A stretch of 64,000 bases of DNA, taken from assembly GCF_900182695.1 (NCBI RefSeq), contig NZ_FXTK01000003.1, positions 124,001 to 188,000 on the forward strand. The letters are read 5' to 3'. The translations under genes and the position numbers were made by a program. The stretch is from Paracoccus laeviglucosivorans (lineage in GTDB: Bacteria > Pseudomonadota > Alphaproteobacteria > Rhodobacterales > Rhodobacteraceae). Of the stretch, positions 19,179-28,934 are shown piece by piece (position 1 is the first letter of the stretch; each line of letters begins with the position of its first letter). The notes beneath the pieces are model-generated. The model was given only the letters and a program-made list of their open reading frames with translations, ran no database searches and was not told the DNA's origin.

Positions 19179-20591
19179 TTAGCGCAGGACGGCGTCGGGG
19201 GTGATTCCCGCCTGCGCCTGTCCTGCCCCGGCCACCCAGCCCTCGATCAAGACCTGCTGCAATGCCTTTGAGCGTTTGGTCCAACCGATAACGCCATCGG
19301 GCAATTCCTTGCCTTCGCTGGCGGCGCGGCGCGGCTCGTCCCCTGTCAGGATGGCAAAGGCCAGTTCGCGCCCACCCGTCGTTTCGGCATAGCCAGCAAG
19401 GTTCGATACGAAATTCAGCGTCCCGGTCTTGGCATCGACGCGGATCGGGCTGTCCATCTTTTTGCCGCCTGCGTCCCTTAGCGGGATATGCTTCAGCAAC
19501 GGACGCAGCCCCCGCGTTCGGCCCTGCACAGCAACCAGCCGCGCCAGTGTCTCGGCACTCATGCGATTGTCGGGCGAAAGGCCGGAATGGTCGTGAAAGG
19601 CAAAGCCCTGCTGGGGCGCAAATCCTGCCATCCAAGCCGACATGGCCCGCGCGGATCCTGCCAGATCGGGCGCACCGCTTGCAGTCAGGCCCAGCACCTC
19701 GGCAGTCAGGTTGGTCGAATATTCCAGCATCCCCGTGACAATCTCGGGCAAGAGCGGGCTTTGAAGGTTGGCGATTTCGCGCCCCGAGGGCGGAGCCTCC
19801 GCCACTTCGGGCTTGGGCAGCACAAGCCCCCGCGCCCTGCACAGGGTCTGGAACACGTCGCCCGCATAAAGTTCGGGTCGCCGCACCGGCAGCCAACGCG
19901 ACCCCGATTTGCCCATCGCACCCCGCGCAATGGTCCAGCTTTCCAGCTTGCCCGTGCCGTCATAGGTGAACAGCGGCCGCGATCGGTCCGCGGCGCCGAT
20001 GGCCACGGTATAAGCGCGTGGCGATTGCCGTTCGCCCCGCGCCTCCAGCGACAGATTGCCAGCCCGCCAGCTTAGATGCACGCGGTTGAAGTTCAGGATC
20101 ATGCCGGAAACAGTTGGATTGTAAGGCAGATATTCGTCCTGTGCTTCGGACAGCCGCGCGATGCGGGGCAAAGCGCCACCCCAGATCAGAAAGCGTGTGG
20201 GTGGCGTGCCCTGCCAGGCCGCCGCCGTGCTTTCGGCCAGCCGCGACAACGCATCGGTATCCAGAACCGGATCGCCGCCGCCTGCCAAAATCAAGGTATC
20301 GCCGTCGCGCCAGACGCGCGTGGTAAAGCGATGCTGCGGCCCCAACCGCTCCAACGTATAAAGCGCCGTCGCCACCTTCAACGTGCTGGCCGGGGCCATC
20401 ATGCGGTCCGCATGGCGGCTGGCAAGCATCTGCCCGCTTGCAGCGTCAATGACCGCGAAACCCACGTCACCGCCCAGTTTTGCAGCGGCAATCGCCGCCT
20501 CGGGATCGAAAACCGGCGCGGATTGCGCCCAGCCCCGCGGCGCCAGCGCCATTGCGCCCAAGCCGAAAAGCACCCCGCGACGTGTCAGCAT
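19179..20591 (-). CDS. dacB: D-alanyl-D-alanine carboxypeptidase/endopeptidase (PBP4 type, S13)
   Basis: Periplasmic penicillin-binding protein that trims or cleaves peptidoglycan cross-links. 470 residues. Signal peptide with a twin-arginine-like MLTRRGVLFGLGAMAL start, cleaved near residue 22. Catalytic SxxK is PASTLK (Ser69, Lys72), SxN is YSTN near residue 293, and KTG is DAKTGTLNF near 386, so all three active-site motifs are intact. Last gene of the tightly spaced run fhs-nadD-dacB, starting three bases after nadD ends; a nadD-dacB pairing is common in Rhodobacterales. Confidence 0.94.
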   Translation of the reverse strand: MLTRRGVLFGLGAMALAPRGWAQSAPVFDPEAAIAAAKLGGDVGFAVIDAASGQMLASRHADRMMAPASTLKVATALYTLERLGPQHRFTTRVWRDGDTLILAGGGDPVLDTDALSRLAESTAAAWQGTPPTRFLIWGGALPRIARLSEAQDEYLPYNPTVSGMILNFNRVHLSWRAGNLSLEARGERQSPRAYTVAIGAADRSRPLFTYDGTGKLESWTIARGAMGKSGSRWLPVRRPELYAGDVFQTLCRARGLVLPKPEVAEAPPSGREIANLQSPLLPEIVTGMLEYSTNLTAEVLGLTASGAPDLAGSARAMSAWMAGFAPQQGFAFHDHSGLSPDNRMSAETLARLVAVQGRTRGLRPLLKHIPLRDAGGKKMDSPIRVDAKTGTLNFVSNLAGYAETTGGRELAFAILTGDEPRRAASEGKELPDGVIGWTKRSKALQQVLIEGWVAGAGQAQAGITPDAVLR

Positions 20592-20594
20592 AGT

Positions 20595-21209
20595 CTAATC
20601 CTTTTTCGCAACTTTCCTTTGCAATGCCCTGATTGCAGTGGAAGATTGCTTACTCATCGGCACGTTGATCATGCACCAAGCCGGTGGCGCATGATCGGCC
20701 AGTTGCATGGCCTTGCCCTCGGGTATCCTGTTTCGCCACAAAATGCGAGCGGTGCGGGAAAAACGCGCCGGCATCCGCCAGCCCGGACGCGCGACGATGC
20801 CCAAGGGAACGCGGCCTGCAATCTCGCTCCAGCGATCCCAGCGGTCGAACTGCACCAGATTGTCGGCCCCCATCAGCCAGACGAACCGCACACGCGGATA
20901 AAGGCGCTGCAGGCCAGCGATCGTGTCTGCGGTCATGCGCGTGCCTAGGGCCACCTCGACCCCCGTCACATGGACCGCAGGATTTTGCATGATATTTCTT
21001 GCCGTTGCGATCCGTTCTTTAAGCGGAGCCGGACCTTGCGGTTTCAGCGGATTGCCGGGGCTGACCAGCCACCATACCCGGTCCAGTCCAAAGCGGCGCA
21101 ATGCCTCTTCGGTGATATGGACATGGCCGGGATGGGCGGGATCGAACGACCCGCCCAACAGACCGACCCGCATTCCGGGCAAGGCAAACGGCAAACCGGC
21201 GCGCAGCAC
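20595..21209 (-). CDS. nadD: nicotinate-nucleotide adenylyltransferase
   Basis: Forms nicotinate adenine dinucleotide from NaMN and ATP in NAD biosynthesis. 204 residues from GTG 21209, which abuts the fhs stop. An internal ATG at 21173 (MRVGLLGG) is an alternative, but the longer N-terminus is usual in Rhodobacterales as I remember them. Nucleotidyltransferase motif [14 protein letters not shown] at residues 19-32, [28 protein letters not shown] and the C-terminal SSTAIR motif are present. Confidence 0.94.
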   Translation of the reverse strand: MLRAGLPFALPGMRVGLLGGSFDPAHPGHVHITEEALRRFGLDRVWWLVSPGNPLKPQGPAPLKERIATARNIMQNPAVHVTGVEVALGTRMTADTIAGLQRLYPRVRFVWLMGADNLVQFDRWDRWSEIAGRVPLGIVARPGWRMPARFSRTARILWRNRIPEGKAMQLADHAPPAWCMINVPMSKQSSTAIRALQRKVAKKD

Positions 21210-22880
21210 TCAGAACAGACCTTCGACACGGCCATCGGCATCCAGCCCGATCCGCAGCGCCGCAGGCTCGCGCGGCAGGCCCGGCATCGTCATGATCTCG
21301 CCGCAGATCGCGACGACAAAGCCCGCGCCCGCCGACAGCCGCACCTCGCGCAGCGGGATCGTAAAGCCCGTGGGTGCGCCCAACGCGGTGGGATCCGAGG
21401 AGAAGGAATATTGCGTCTTGGCCATGCAGACCGGCAGATGGCCAAACCCGGCCCTTTGCCACGTCTCAAGCTGGGCACGGACGCTGGGTGGGGCCTCGAC
21501 GTGATCGGCGCGATAGATGCGGCGGCAGACGGTCTGGATTTTGTCCCAAAGCGTCATCTCATCGGGATAGATCGGCGCGAATTGCGCCGTGCCGCTTTCG
21601 GCATTGGTGACGACGGCGCGGGCCAGTTCCTCGGCCCCGGCACCGCCTTCGGCCCAGTGACGACACAGCACCGCCTTGACGTGATGCTTGGCGCAGTAAT
21701 CCTTAAGCGCCGCGACCTCGGCGTCGGTGTCGCTGGTGAAGTGGTTGATCGCCACCACGACCGGCAACCCAAAGGCATGCAGGTTTTCGATATGACGGCC
21801 CAGATTGGCACAGCCCCGCGTCAGCGCGGCGACGTCCTCGGCCCCCAGATCGGCGCGGGCAACGCCCCCATTCATCTTCAGCGCGCGCACGGTGGCGACC
21901 AGCACCACGGCATCGGGCGAAAGTCCCGCCAGACGGCATTTGATGTCCAGAAACTTTTCCGCCCCCAGATCGGCACCAAAGCCCGCTTCGGTCACGACAT
22001 ATTCCGACAGCGCCAGCGCCGACCGCGTTGCCATGACCGAGTTGCAACCATGCGCGATATTGGCAAACGGTCCGCCATGCACCATCGCCGGGTTGTTCTC
22101 CAGCGTCTGGACCAGATTGGGCTGCAAGGCATCGCGCAGCAGCACCGTCATCGCACCATTGGCCCCGATGTCGCGGGCGGTGATCGGCTCACGCTCGATC
22201 GTGTAGCCGATGACGATGCGGCCCAGCCGCTCCTCCAGATCGTGAATGTCCGATGCCAGGCACAGGATCGCCATCACCTCGGACGCGACCGTAATGTCGA
22301 AACCCGTTTCCCGCGGATAGCCGTTCGCGGGACCGCCAAGCGCGACGACGGTCTGGCGCAGCACCCGGTCGTTCATATCCATCACGCGGCGCCATGTGAT
22401 CCGGCGCGGGTCGATGCGAAGCTGGTTGCCCCAATAGATATGGTTGTCGATCATCGCCGACAGCAGGTTATGCGCACTGGTCACGGCGTGGAAATCGCCG
22501 GTGAAATGCAGGTTCATATCCTCCATCGGCACGATCTGGGCCATGCCGCCACCGGCAGCCCCGCCTTTCATGCCGAAGTTGGGCCCCAGCGACGCTTCCC
22601 GGATACAGATGGTGGTGCGCTTGCCGATGCGGTTCAGGGCATCGCCCAGACCGACCGTGGTTGTGGTCTTACCCTCTCCGGCAGGGGTCGGGTTGATGGC
22701 TGTGACCAGCACCAATCGCCCTTGCGGACGATCCGCCAGACCGCCGACGAATTCATGTGTCAGCTTTGCCTTGTCATGGCCAAAGGGCAGGAAATCATCC
22801 GGTCCCATGCCCAGTTTTGCCGCGATCTCTGCGATGGGGCGTTTCTTCGCCTCGCGTGCGATCTGAATGTCCGATTTCAT
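21210..22880 (-). CDS. fhs: formate--tetrahydrofolate ligase
   Basis: ATP-dependent synthesis of 10-formyl-THF from formate and THF. 556 residues, the usual length. Nucleotide-binding [15 protein letters not shown] at residues 64-78, [34 protein letters not shown] and [16 protein letters not shown] are strongly conserved Fhs segments. It starts 16 bp after opgC and abuts nadD, so it sits inside a co-directional run of six genes. A formate-assimilation or purine-supply role is plausible, with the folate cyclo-ligase at 61.4 kb feeding the same pool. No folD/purU neighbour is seen here. Confidence 0.96.
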   Translation of the reverse strand: MKSDIQIAREAKKRPIAEIAAKLGMGPDDFLPFGHDKAKLTHEFVGGLADRPQGRLVLVTAINPTPAGEGKTTTTVGLGDALNRIGKRTTICIREASLGPNFGMKGGAAGGGMAQIVPMEDMNLHFTGDFHAVTSAHNLLSAMIDNHIYWGNQLRIDPRRITWRRVMDMNDRVLRQTVVALGGPANGYPRETGFDITVASEVMAILCLASDIHDLEERLGRIVIGYTIEREPITARDIGANGAMTVLLRDALQPNLVQTLENNPAMVHGGPFANIAHGCNSVMATRSALALSEYVVTEAGFGADLGAEKFLDIKCRLAGLSPDAVVLVATVRALKMNGGVARADLGAEDVAALTRGCANLGRHIENLHAFGLPVVVAINHFTSDTDAEVAALKDYCAKHHVKAVLCRHWAEGGAGAEELARAVVTNAESGTAQFAPIYPDEMTLWDKIQTVCRRIYRADHVEAPPSVRAQLETWQRAGFGHLPVCMAKTQYSFSSDPTALGAPTGFTIPLREVRLSAGAGFVVAICGEIMTMPGLPREPAALRIGLDADGRVEGLF

Positions 22881-22896
22881 ATCTGTCCCCGCGTTG

Positions 22897-24030
22897 TCAG
22901 CGCGTGGCGAAGCGCGCCTTGATCCGACCCATCCATTCGTCGCGCCTTAGCCATAGCGCGGCCGAGACCCAGAGCGCCGCGATGACCCAGATATCAATGG
23001 CAAGCCGCAGAAGAAAGCCCGTGAAATCCTGCGGAGCCATCATGTCCATCGCATCGCCCCAGATCGACAGCAGAACACAGCTTATGAAGGACCAAAGCCC
23101 GCCGCGACCAATTTCGCCGAATGCACGACCAATTGCCGTGTTCGCCATCCATTCGAATGGTTTGGCCAAAGGCACCGCGACCAGCCAGCTGGCCGCCATG
23201 ATCGCCATCAGCCGCAGCCCGTCCAGCGACCATTTGTCGATCGAGCCATAGACCATTTTCAGGGCGGCGCTGACGGCCTTGGCAGGCTCACCGATGCGCC
23301 ATGCCAGCGTGACCGACAGGCAGAACAGCAGCACCCCGACCGAGGCGATGGTCAGCACCTGCCCATGCTTGCGCAACGCAGGCACGATCTGGCGCCGGAA
23401 CGCGCCCAAGCCTACGCCGATAAAGAACAAAAGCTGCCAGCCGAACGGATTGAACAGCAGACCCGGACCGGGGCGCTGGTTGGGGATCAGCGCGTTCAGC
23501 GGCTCGGCGCACAGCCACACGGTGACGGAAACCGCCATCGCGGCAAAGGGCGCGCGCAGCAGGAAGGGCACGGTGATCGGCGCAGTCACCAGCATGATGA
23601 CATAAAGCGCAAGCACATCCAGCAGGTTCGGCTGCATCCACATCAGCCCCACCGTGGCGATATAGCCCGCCGGGTTTTCGAACAGCCACAGCGCGTATTT
23701 GAACCAGACGGCGGTGTGGTTCAGCTTTATCTCGAACAGGAAATGCGAGAATGCGGCCAGCAGCACCGCGCCCAGAACCAGCGCCAGCCACACCTCATAG
23801 GCGCGTTTCAGAAAACGCCATTGGGCGGCGCGGCGGCCATGCTTGGCCTCGACCTTGACCCAGACCATGCCGACCAGAAAGCCCGACAGCAGGACGAACA
23901 GTTCGGCCGCGTCGAAGACCGTGAAATTCGCCAGCGTCACGTTGCGCAGCACGCCGATCGGCATGTGGTCCACCATGATGCAGACCAGCGCGTAACCGCG
24001 CAGCATGTCCAGCGCCATGATCCGCTTCAT
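22897..24030 (-). CDS. opgC: OpgC-family membrane acyltransferase (glucan succinyl transferase)
   Basis: 377 residues with about ten hydrophobic segments. [20 protein letters not shown] at the N-terminus and the [19 protein letters not shown] segment identify the OpgC family, membrane proteins that add succinyl groups to osmoregulated periplasmic glucans. The start overlaps the opgH stop by four bases (ATGA), tying it to glucan synthesis. The assigned acyl group is by family analogy. Confidence 0.9.
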   Translation of the reverse strand: MKRIMALDMLRGYALVCIMVDHMPIGVLRNVTLANFTVFDAAELFVLLSGFLVGMVWVKVEAKHGRRAAQWRFLKRAYEVWLALVLGAVLLAAFSHFLFEIKLNHTAVWFKYALWLFENPAGYIATVGLMWMQPNLLDVLALYVIMLVTAPITVPFLLRAPFAAMAVSVTVWLCAEPLNALIPNQRPGPGLLFNPFGWQLLFFIGVGLGAFRRQIVPALRKHGQVLTIASVGVLLFCLSVTLAWRIGEPAKAVSAALKMVYGSIDKWSLDGLRLMAIMAASWLVAVPLAKPFEWMANTAIGRAFGEIGRGGLWSFISCVLLSIWGDAMDMMAPQDFTGFLLRLAIDIWVIAALWVSAALWLRRDEWMGRIKARFATR

Positions 24031-26198
24031 TTGGGCAGCTTCGCGAAGGTATCCACCAGACCGCGATCCTCAAGCATGGCCAGTTTTTCCGCTTCGGTCA
24101 GGAAGCTCAGCGCCTCGCCCTGCGTGGCGGAATGGGCCAGTTTCGCCTCGGCCGAGATGGCGTCCAGACGACCAGCGGCGGGACCGCGCGGCGCACCGCC
24201 CCGCAAAAGCGAGGCGACGCGCGCCTGCATCGCCGGATCGCGACCCATGGCAGCGATCCCGTCACGCGGCAGCGTGGCCGCGATGCGGTAGCTTAGCGCG
24301 TTTGCGGCGGCCAGAATTTCGGGGGCATCGCGTTCCTCGGGCGTGACAAGCAGGCCCTGACGACGCGCCCAGCGACCAAAGACCGGGCTTGCCGACCAGC
24401 GCGAGGTCATGGGCGACAGGATCAGCCCCGCAAGAATGGGCGACAGCCAGACCAGCTGCCCCGGCGAAAAGATCGCCAGCACGATCAGCGTGCCAAGTCC
24501 CAGCAGGACATGGCGCGAATGGCGGCGCAATACGGTGGACCACGGCGGCATCTGGCCTGCCCGGACCTGCGCCTCCCACCCGGAATCGCGTCCGCGCAGG
24601 ATGTCAAAGATCTGGCGGCTTTGGATCAGCATCTGCACCGGTGCGATCAGCGCCGACAGCACGATCTCGAAGATGGCCGAGGCAAGCAGCCGCACCGGAC
24701 CGCCCGAATTCCGCGCCAAGGGCCGCGCCCAAGCCCGGAAGATGCTGATGAATTTCGGCACCAGCAGGAACGACATGGCGGCCACGAACAGCCACAGCAT
24801 CCGCACGGGGTCGAAGACCGGCCATTCGGGGAAAAGCTGATAGGTCTGGGGGAAATAATCCGGGCGTGACAGCAGCACATTGGCCGACAGCGCCAGACCG
24901 ACAAGGATCATCGCCAACCAGATCGGCGACATCAGGAAGCCAAGGATGCCGATGATGAAATGCGCGCGGTTGGTCCATGTGAAGCCGCGCGAAAAGATCA
25001 GGCGGGCATGTTGCAGGTTGCCCTGCGCCCAGCGACGTTCGCGCACGGCCATGTCCAGAAGCGTGGGCGGGCTGCCCTCGAAACTGTCGCGCAGGTCGTG
25101 ATCCAGCCGCACTTTCCAGCCGGCACGGCGCAGCAGCGCGGCCTCGACGAAGTCATGGCTCAGGATGTGGCCGCCAAAGGGGGCGCGGCCCGGAAATTCT
25201 GGCAAACCGCAGCATTGCGCGAAAGCGGCGACCCGGATCAGCGCGTTATGACCCCAGAAATTGCCGCTATTGCCCGACCAGGCCGCGACGCCACGGGCAA
25301 TCGCCGGACCGTAGATGCGGCCCGCGAACTGCGTCAGCCGCGCAAAGATCGACTGCCCGCCGACCAACATCGGCATGGTCTGCAAAAGCCCGATGGCAGG
25401 ATCGGCATTCATCCGTGCCGAAAGCGCCTTGATCGTGGACGCGCCGACCACGCTGTCGGCATCCAGCACGACCATCTGTTCATAGCGCCCACCCCAACGC
25501 ATGACGAAATCGGCGACATTGCCCGCCTTGCGGCCTTTGTTGCTTTGACGGCGACGATACCACACCGGCACCGGAGATATGTCGCGCAACCGGCTGATTG
25601 CCAACATTTCTTCAAAGACCGGACCGGGCTTGCGGCTGTCGGACAGCACGAAAATCTCGGTCCTGTCGCCCAGACCCACGCGGTAAAGGTCACGCGCCAA
25701 AGCAGCCAGCAGACCCGCAGTGGCCGCGCTGTCTTCGTTATAGACCGGCATGATGACCGCGATGCGGGCATTGTTCGGGCCTTTGGGCGTCTCGATCCGC
25801 GGGGCCAGAAATCCCGCGATCATCGAGGCGAAGGAAAAGCCGACCCAGGTGAAGGTGATACAGAAAAAGACCAGCAGCACGGTTTGCAGGAACGTCACGT
25901 CCGGCCCGAAAACCTCGCTCATCTGGCGATAGCCGATCCATGCGATCGTGCCTGCGCCGCCAAAGGCGATCAGGCGGGCCAGCATGGTGCGGATGCTGGG
26001 CCAGCCCGCATCGGGCCCCACCGGGGGGCGCCCGCGCAGGTTCTGCTCGGGCATGTCCAAAGGTTGCTCGGGCGGCGTTGCGGGGCCACCCGGCAGCTCA
26101 ATGTCCAGCGCGTCCCACGCAGCCTCGCTTGACAGCGGCAGCGAAGGCCGGTCCGCGGGCGGGTCTTGCGGCTGATGCGTCGGTTCGATTTCGGTCAC
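24027..26198 (-). CDS. opgH: glucans biosynthesis glucosyltransferase OpgH (MdoH)
   Basis: Inner-membrane GT2 enzyme that polymerises UDP-glucose into the backbone of osmoregulated periplasmic glucans. 723 residues: a soluble Pro-rich N-terminus (1-65), two hydrophobic segments (about 70-130), the catalytic domain (about 145-400) with MVVLDADSVVG near residue 245, HDFVEAALLRRAGW and the ERRWAQGNLQH acceptor motif, then further membrane segments to about 620 and a C-terminal tail. It begins four bases after opgG and overlaps opgC. It is shorter than the 850-residue enterobacterial enzyme, as is common in alphaproteobacteria. Confidence 0.95.
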   Translation of the reverse strand: MTEIEPTHQPQDPPADRPSLPLSSEAAWDALDIELPGGPATPPEQPLDMPEQNLRGRPPVGPDAGWPSIRTMLARLIAFGGAGTIAWIGYRQMSEVFGPDVTFLQTVLLVFFCITFTWVGFSFASMIAGFLAPRIETPKGPNNARIAVIMPVYNEDSAATAGLLAALARDLYRVGLGDRTEIFVLSDSRKPGPVFEEMLAISRLRDISPVPVWYRRRQSNKGRKAGNVADFVMRWGGRYEQMVVLDADSVVGASTIKALSARMNADPAIGLLQTMPMLVGGQSIFARLTQFAGRIYGPAIARGVAAWSGNSGNFWGHNALIRVAAFAQCCGLPEFPGRAPFGGHILSHDFVEAALLRRAGWKVRLDHDLRDSFEGSPPTLLDMAVRERRWAQGNLQHARLIFSRGFTWTNRAHFIIGILGFLMSPIWLAMILVGLALSANVLLSRPDYFPQTYQLFPEWPVFDPVRMLWLFVAAMSFLLVPKFISIFRAWARPLARNSGGPVRLLASAIFEIVLSALIAPVQMLIQSRQIFDILRGRDSGWEAQVRAGQMPPWSTVLRRHSRHVLLGLGTLIVLAIFSPGQLVWLSPILAGLILSPMTSRWSASPVFGRWARRQGLLVTPEERDAPEILAAANALSYRIAATLPRDGIAAMGRDPAMQARVASLLRGGAPRGPAAGRLDAISAEAKLAHSATQGEALSFLTEAEKLAMLEDRGLVDTFAKLPK

Positions 26199-26202
26199 GT
26201 CT

Positions 26203-27783
26203 TCACTCGCGCGTCCAGCGTGCGATCCAACTTTCGCTTAGCGGGCCTTCCGGTCCATTCAGAACCGCCGAAAGGTCCGCAAGTTTCGCCCCTTCGGGAA
26301 GATATTCGAAGGCAAGCCGCATTCTGCCCTGATCGGGCAGGCGCAGCAGGTAGCTGTGGCCGATATTGCCCGACGACGCCTTGATCTGCGGCACCGGATC
26401 GTCCGGCCCGAACAGGTCAAGGTCGTAGTCGATGACATAGGTGCGCGATGCCGGATTGTTCACCGCCAGACCCGACATGGTTTCGACCACGCGGGCAATG
26501 GGGGCGCTGTCCGGCGGTTCGGGCGCGAAGCTTAGCATATAGTTGAAATCATAGCGGTTGCCGGGCCGCAGCGGGTCGGCGGGCTGCCAGAACGACACGA
26601 TATTGTCGTTGAATTCGTTCTGCACCGGGATTTCGACCAATGAGACGGTGCCCTTGCCCCAGCCGTCCTGCGGCGCGATCCACGCCGAGGGGCGTTTTTC
26701 ATACCGCGCCTCGGCGTCCTGATAGGCGTCGAAGCTGCGGGCACGCTGCGCAAGGCCGAAGCCCAGCGGATCCTGATCCATGAATGCCGAGGTCTGCAGC
26801 GTCGAATGGCCCGAAAGCACGCGCCACAGCCGCTGTTCGCCGCCGTTCAGCATCTGCAGCCCGTCGCTGTCATGGACCGCGGGGCGGTAATCATCGACCC
26901 GCGTGCGGTCGGTCGGGCCGAACCAATACATCGAGGTCAGCGGCGCGATGCCCACAGTGGTCATTTCCTGACGCGGGAACAACGTCACACGGGTGTCGAA
27001 CACGGTTTCCGCGCCGGGGGTGATGCGGAATTCGAACGCCCCGGAAACCGAGCGGCTGTCCAGAAGCGCATGGATCATCACATAGCGATCCTGCGGATTG
27101 GGCTTGTGGATCCAGAAGCCCCGGAACAGCGGGAATTCCTCGCCCTCGGGGCTGCCGGTGCCGATGGCCAGACCACGGGCTGAAACGCCGTAAAGCGTTC
27201 CACGGGCCACGCCACGGAAATAGCTGGCACCCTGGAACACCAGAAATTCGTCCATGACATCGGGCCGGTTCAGGGGCGCACGCAAGCGAAAGCCCGAAAA
27301 GCCCATATTGCCGATAGTGTCGTAATCGACGCCATCGGGGAACTGTGCCGGGTCGAATTCGAACATATGCGGGTCGAACTTGACCGGGATCACCACGCCA
27401 TTATCGACAAGGCTTATATCGACCGGCTCATGAAAGATCGCACCCGGCGGCAGCAGGTCCAGCGCGAAATCGCGGCTGCCAACCCAGGGATCGCGGTCGC
27501 GGCGGAACCGGATGCCGCGATACTGGTCATAGGTCAGGTTGCCGAAACTGCCGACCAGATCGGCATCCCGGTAAGCATAGGCGCGCGAGGAAAGATCCTG
27601 CGCCATGGCCACAACATCGTCAAAACCAAAAGGCTTTGCGGGCTGCGCCTCGGGCTGGCCCTCGGGCGCAGCGGGTGGCGTGGCGGGCGCCTCTTGGGCA
27701 AGGGCCGAACCAACTCCCAACGACAGGGCACTTGCGGCACTAAGCGCCGCCCCGGCTGAGATCACGAATTCACGACGATGCAT
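26203..27783 (-). CDS. opgG: glucan biosynthesis protein OpgG/OpgD
   Basis: Periplasmic protein needed for backbone branching or release of osmoregulated glucans. 526 residues. The N-terminus MHRREFVISAGAALSAASAL is a twin-arginine-type signal, a feature seen in OpgD more than in OpgG; cleavage after ALA at about residue 29. Typical segments are QYRGIRFRRDRDPW, ASYFRGVARGTLYGVSARGLAI and LTSMYWFGPTDRTRVDDYRPAVHDSDGL-like sequence. First gene of opgGHC. A perfect palindrome lies 90 bp upstream. Confidence 0.93.
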   Translation of the reverse strand: MHRREFVISAGAALSAASALSLGVGSALAQEAPATPPAAPEGQPEAQPAKPFGFDDVVAMAQDLSSRAYAYRDADLVGSFGNLTYDQYRGIRFRRDRDPWVGSRDFALDLLPPGAIFHEPVDISLVDNGVVIPVKFDPHMFEFDPAQFPDGVDYDTIGNMGFSGFRLRAPLNRPDVMDEFLVFQGASYFRGVARGTLYGVSARGLAIGTGSPEGEEFPLFRGFWIHKPNPQDRYVMIHALLDSRSVSGAFEFRITPGAETVFDTRVTLFPRQEMTTVGIAPLTSMYWFGPTDRTRVDDYRPAVHDSDGLQMLNGGEQRLWRVLSGHSTLQTSAFMDQDPLGFGLAQRARSFDAYQDAEARYEKRPSAWIAPQDGWGKGTVSLVEIPVQNEFNDNIVSFWQPADPLRPGNRYDFNYMLSFAPEPPDSAPIARVVETMSGLAVNNPASRTYVIDYDLDLFGPDDPVPQIKASSGNIGHSYLLRLPDQGRMRLAFEYLPEGAKLADLSAVLNGPEGPLSESWIARWTRE

Positions 27784-27873
27784 CGGCAGTTCCTATTTTC
27801 GGCCTGACAAGACCAGAATTTCGGTGCGGATGTGACATTGTGACGACGATCAGGCAAGCCTTTTCACCGCAGA

Positions 27874-27889
27874 TGGCAAGCCCTTGCCA
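27874..27889 (-). promoter_or_regulatory. perfect palindrome upstream of opgG
   Basis: TGGCAAGCCCTTGCCA: seven-base arms with a CC centre, 90 bp upstream of the opgG start. It could be an operator. It resembles a sigma-54 -24/-12 element but the spacer is one base short, so I do not call it a promoter. Confidence 0.4.
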
Positions 27890-27919
27890 ATAGTTGATCG
27901 AATTTTCGCAAAGAAGAAA

Positions 27920-27944
27920 GGGGCACGACATCAAGTCGCGCCCC
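27920..27944 (-). terminator. intrinsic terminator of the PepSY-like gene
   Basis: Arms GGGGCACGAC (27920-27929) and GTCGCGCCCC (27935-27944) with one mismatch. On the minus strand the stem is followed by CTTTCTTCTTTG. It lies 22 bases past the stop of the gene at 27966-28799. Confidence 0.75.
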
Positions 27945-27965
27945 TGTGACCATGTTCAGCGGAAA

Positions 27966-28799
27966 TCAGCGGTTGAGTTCGCGCAGAACCTTGCCGTCAA
28001 CGCCCAGTTCGACCAGCACCGGCTCTCCCTCGGGGTTGGTGGCCTGCGCGACGGTCACATGACCCTGCTGCAGGATTTCACCGATCGCGGTATAGCCCGC
28101 GCCGGTCAGGCTGGCGCGCACATCGTCGGGCGAAGGCGCAGGGCCACGGGGACCATCGCCGCGCGGACCGTCGCCACGGGGGCCGTGATCGCCGCGATGT
28201 TCGCGGTCGCCATGCGGCTTGCCATGCTTGCCGCCCCGGTCATCGCCGTGACGGCCCCGATGTTCACCCTTGTCGCGGCCCATATGGCCCATGCCCGGTC
28301 CGCGATCGTCATCGCCACGGCCAAAGCGCAGCAGGGTGCCGTCCTCGGAAAACACCGCGCGAACAGGGTTTGACTGCGCGTCGGTGCCCGCCATCATGAT
28401 GCCGCGACCGCCCATGAAGACCGCCTTGATCTGGCCCAGTTCGCCATAGATCGCCTGATCGCGGACGGCCTGCGGCACCAGCCGCTCGACCAGAGGCTGC
28501 GGCAGAACCGCGTCCTCACCAGCAGCGCGCAGACCGCGCAGCTGACCCGCATCATCAAGGAAGGCGCTGACGGTGGCATCGTTGATCTTGCCTTCGACCC
28601 GCATTCCGTGGCGCGTGGATCTGCCCACGGCCTCGGTCATGCCGGCATCGCGCAGCACCTGCGGCAGATCGACCGGGGCCGCCTCGGCGTGGCCCGCTGC
28701 GGGCGGGGCGGCCTCATGCGCTTCTTGCGCCGCAAGCGGGCTTGCCAGCATCGCGATCAGCGCGCCTGCCGCCACCGTCGAGGAAAGAAATCTGCTCAT
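27966..28799 (-). CDS. secreted PepSY-like protein with a His/Asp/Arg/Gly-rich tract
   Basis: 277 residues with a signal peptide (cleavage near residue 24, PLAA/QEAH). Not a named family that I recognise. The C-terminal 55 residues (from PSPDDVRASLTGAGY to the end) resemble a PepSY repeat: an alpha-helix, a beta hairpin and the closing VELGVDGKVLREL. Residues 40-95 look like a second, weaker copy. Between them, about residues 160-223, is a low-complexity hydrophilic tract dominated by H, D, G, R and K, with spaced histidines and acidic residues that could bind metal. It is divergent from the PepSY-regulator-kinase operon, with a compound operator between, so it is probably a target of that regulator. 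Periplasmic metal or envelope-stress sensing is speculation. Confidence 0.7.
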   Translation of the reverse strand: MSRFLSSTVAAGALIAMLASPLAAQEAHEAAPPAAGHAEAAPVDLPQVLRDAGMTEAVGRSTRHGMRVEGKINDATVSAFLDDAGQLRGLRAAGEDAVLPQPLVERLVPQAVRDQAIYGELGQIKAVFMGGRGIMMAGTDAQSNPVRAVFSEDGTLLRFGRGDDDRGPGMGHMGRDKGEHRGRHGDDRGGKHGKPHGDREHRGDHGPRGDGPRGDGPRGPAPSPDDVRASLTGAGYTAIGEILQQGHVTVAQATNPEGEPVLVELGVDGKVLRELNR

Positions 28800-28871
28800 G
28801 TCTGGTTTCCTTGCTTCGTCATCATTCGGGGCACGCTTGGCCCCATGAGAATCATCCCTACATCACCTGTC

Positions 28872-28911
28872 ACCAACCGAATTCCAACGGGCCGTTTGGT
28901 ATCCGTTTGGT
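28872..28911. promoter_or_regulatory. compound operator: four half-sites in a 40-bp imperfect palindrome
   Basis: Two direct copies of CCGTTTGGT (28892-28900 and 28903-28911) with an 11-base period are mirrored by two inverted, degenerate copies (ACCAACCGA 28872-28880 and TCCAACGGG 28883-28891), also 11 bases apart. Fifteen of 20 positions match across the centre. Tandem sites one helical turn apart are the usual target of OmpR/PhoB-type regulators, and one is encoded 450 bp downstream. The site lies between the divergent genes starting at 28799 and 28935, so it could control both. Confidence 0.65.
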
Positions 28912-28934
28912 TTCGCGGCATTAGAAATAGCGTC

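Noticed and set aside
27874-27889. Sigma-54 promoter before opgG
   Set aside because: The TGGCA and TTGC elements are one base too close together, and the sequence is fully palindromic, favouring an operator.
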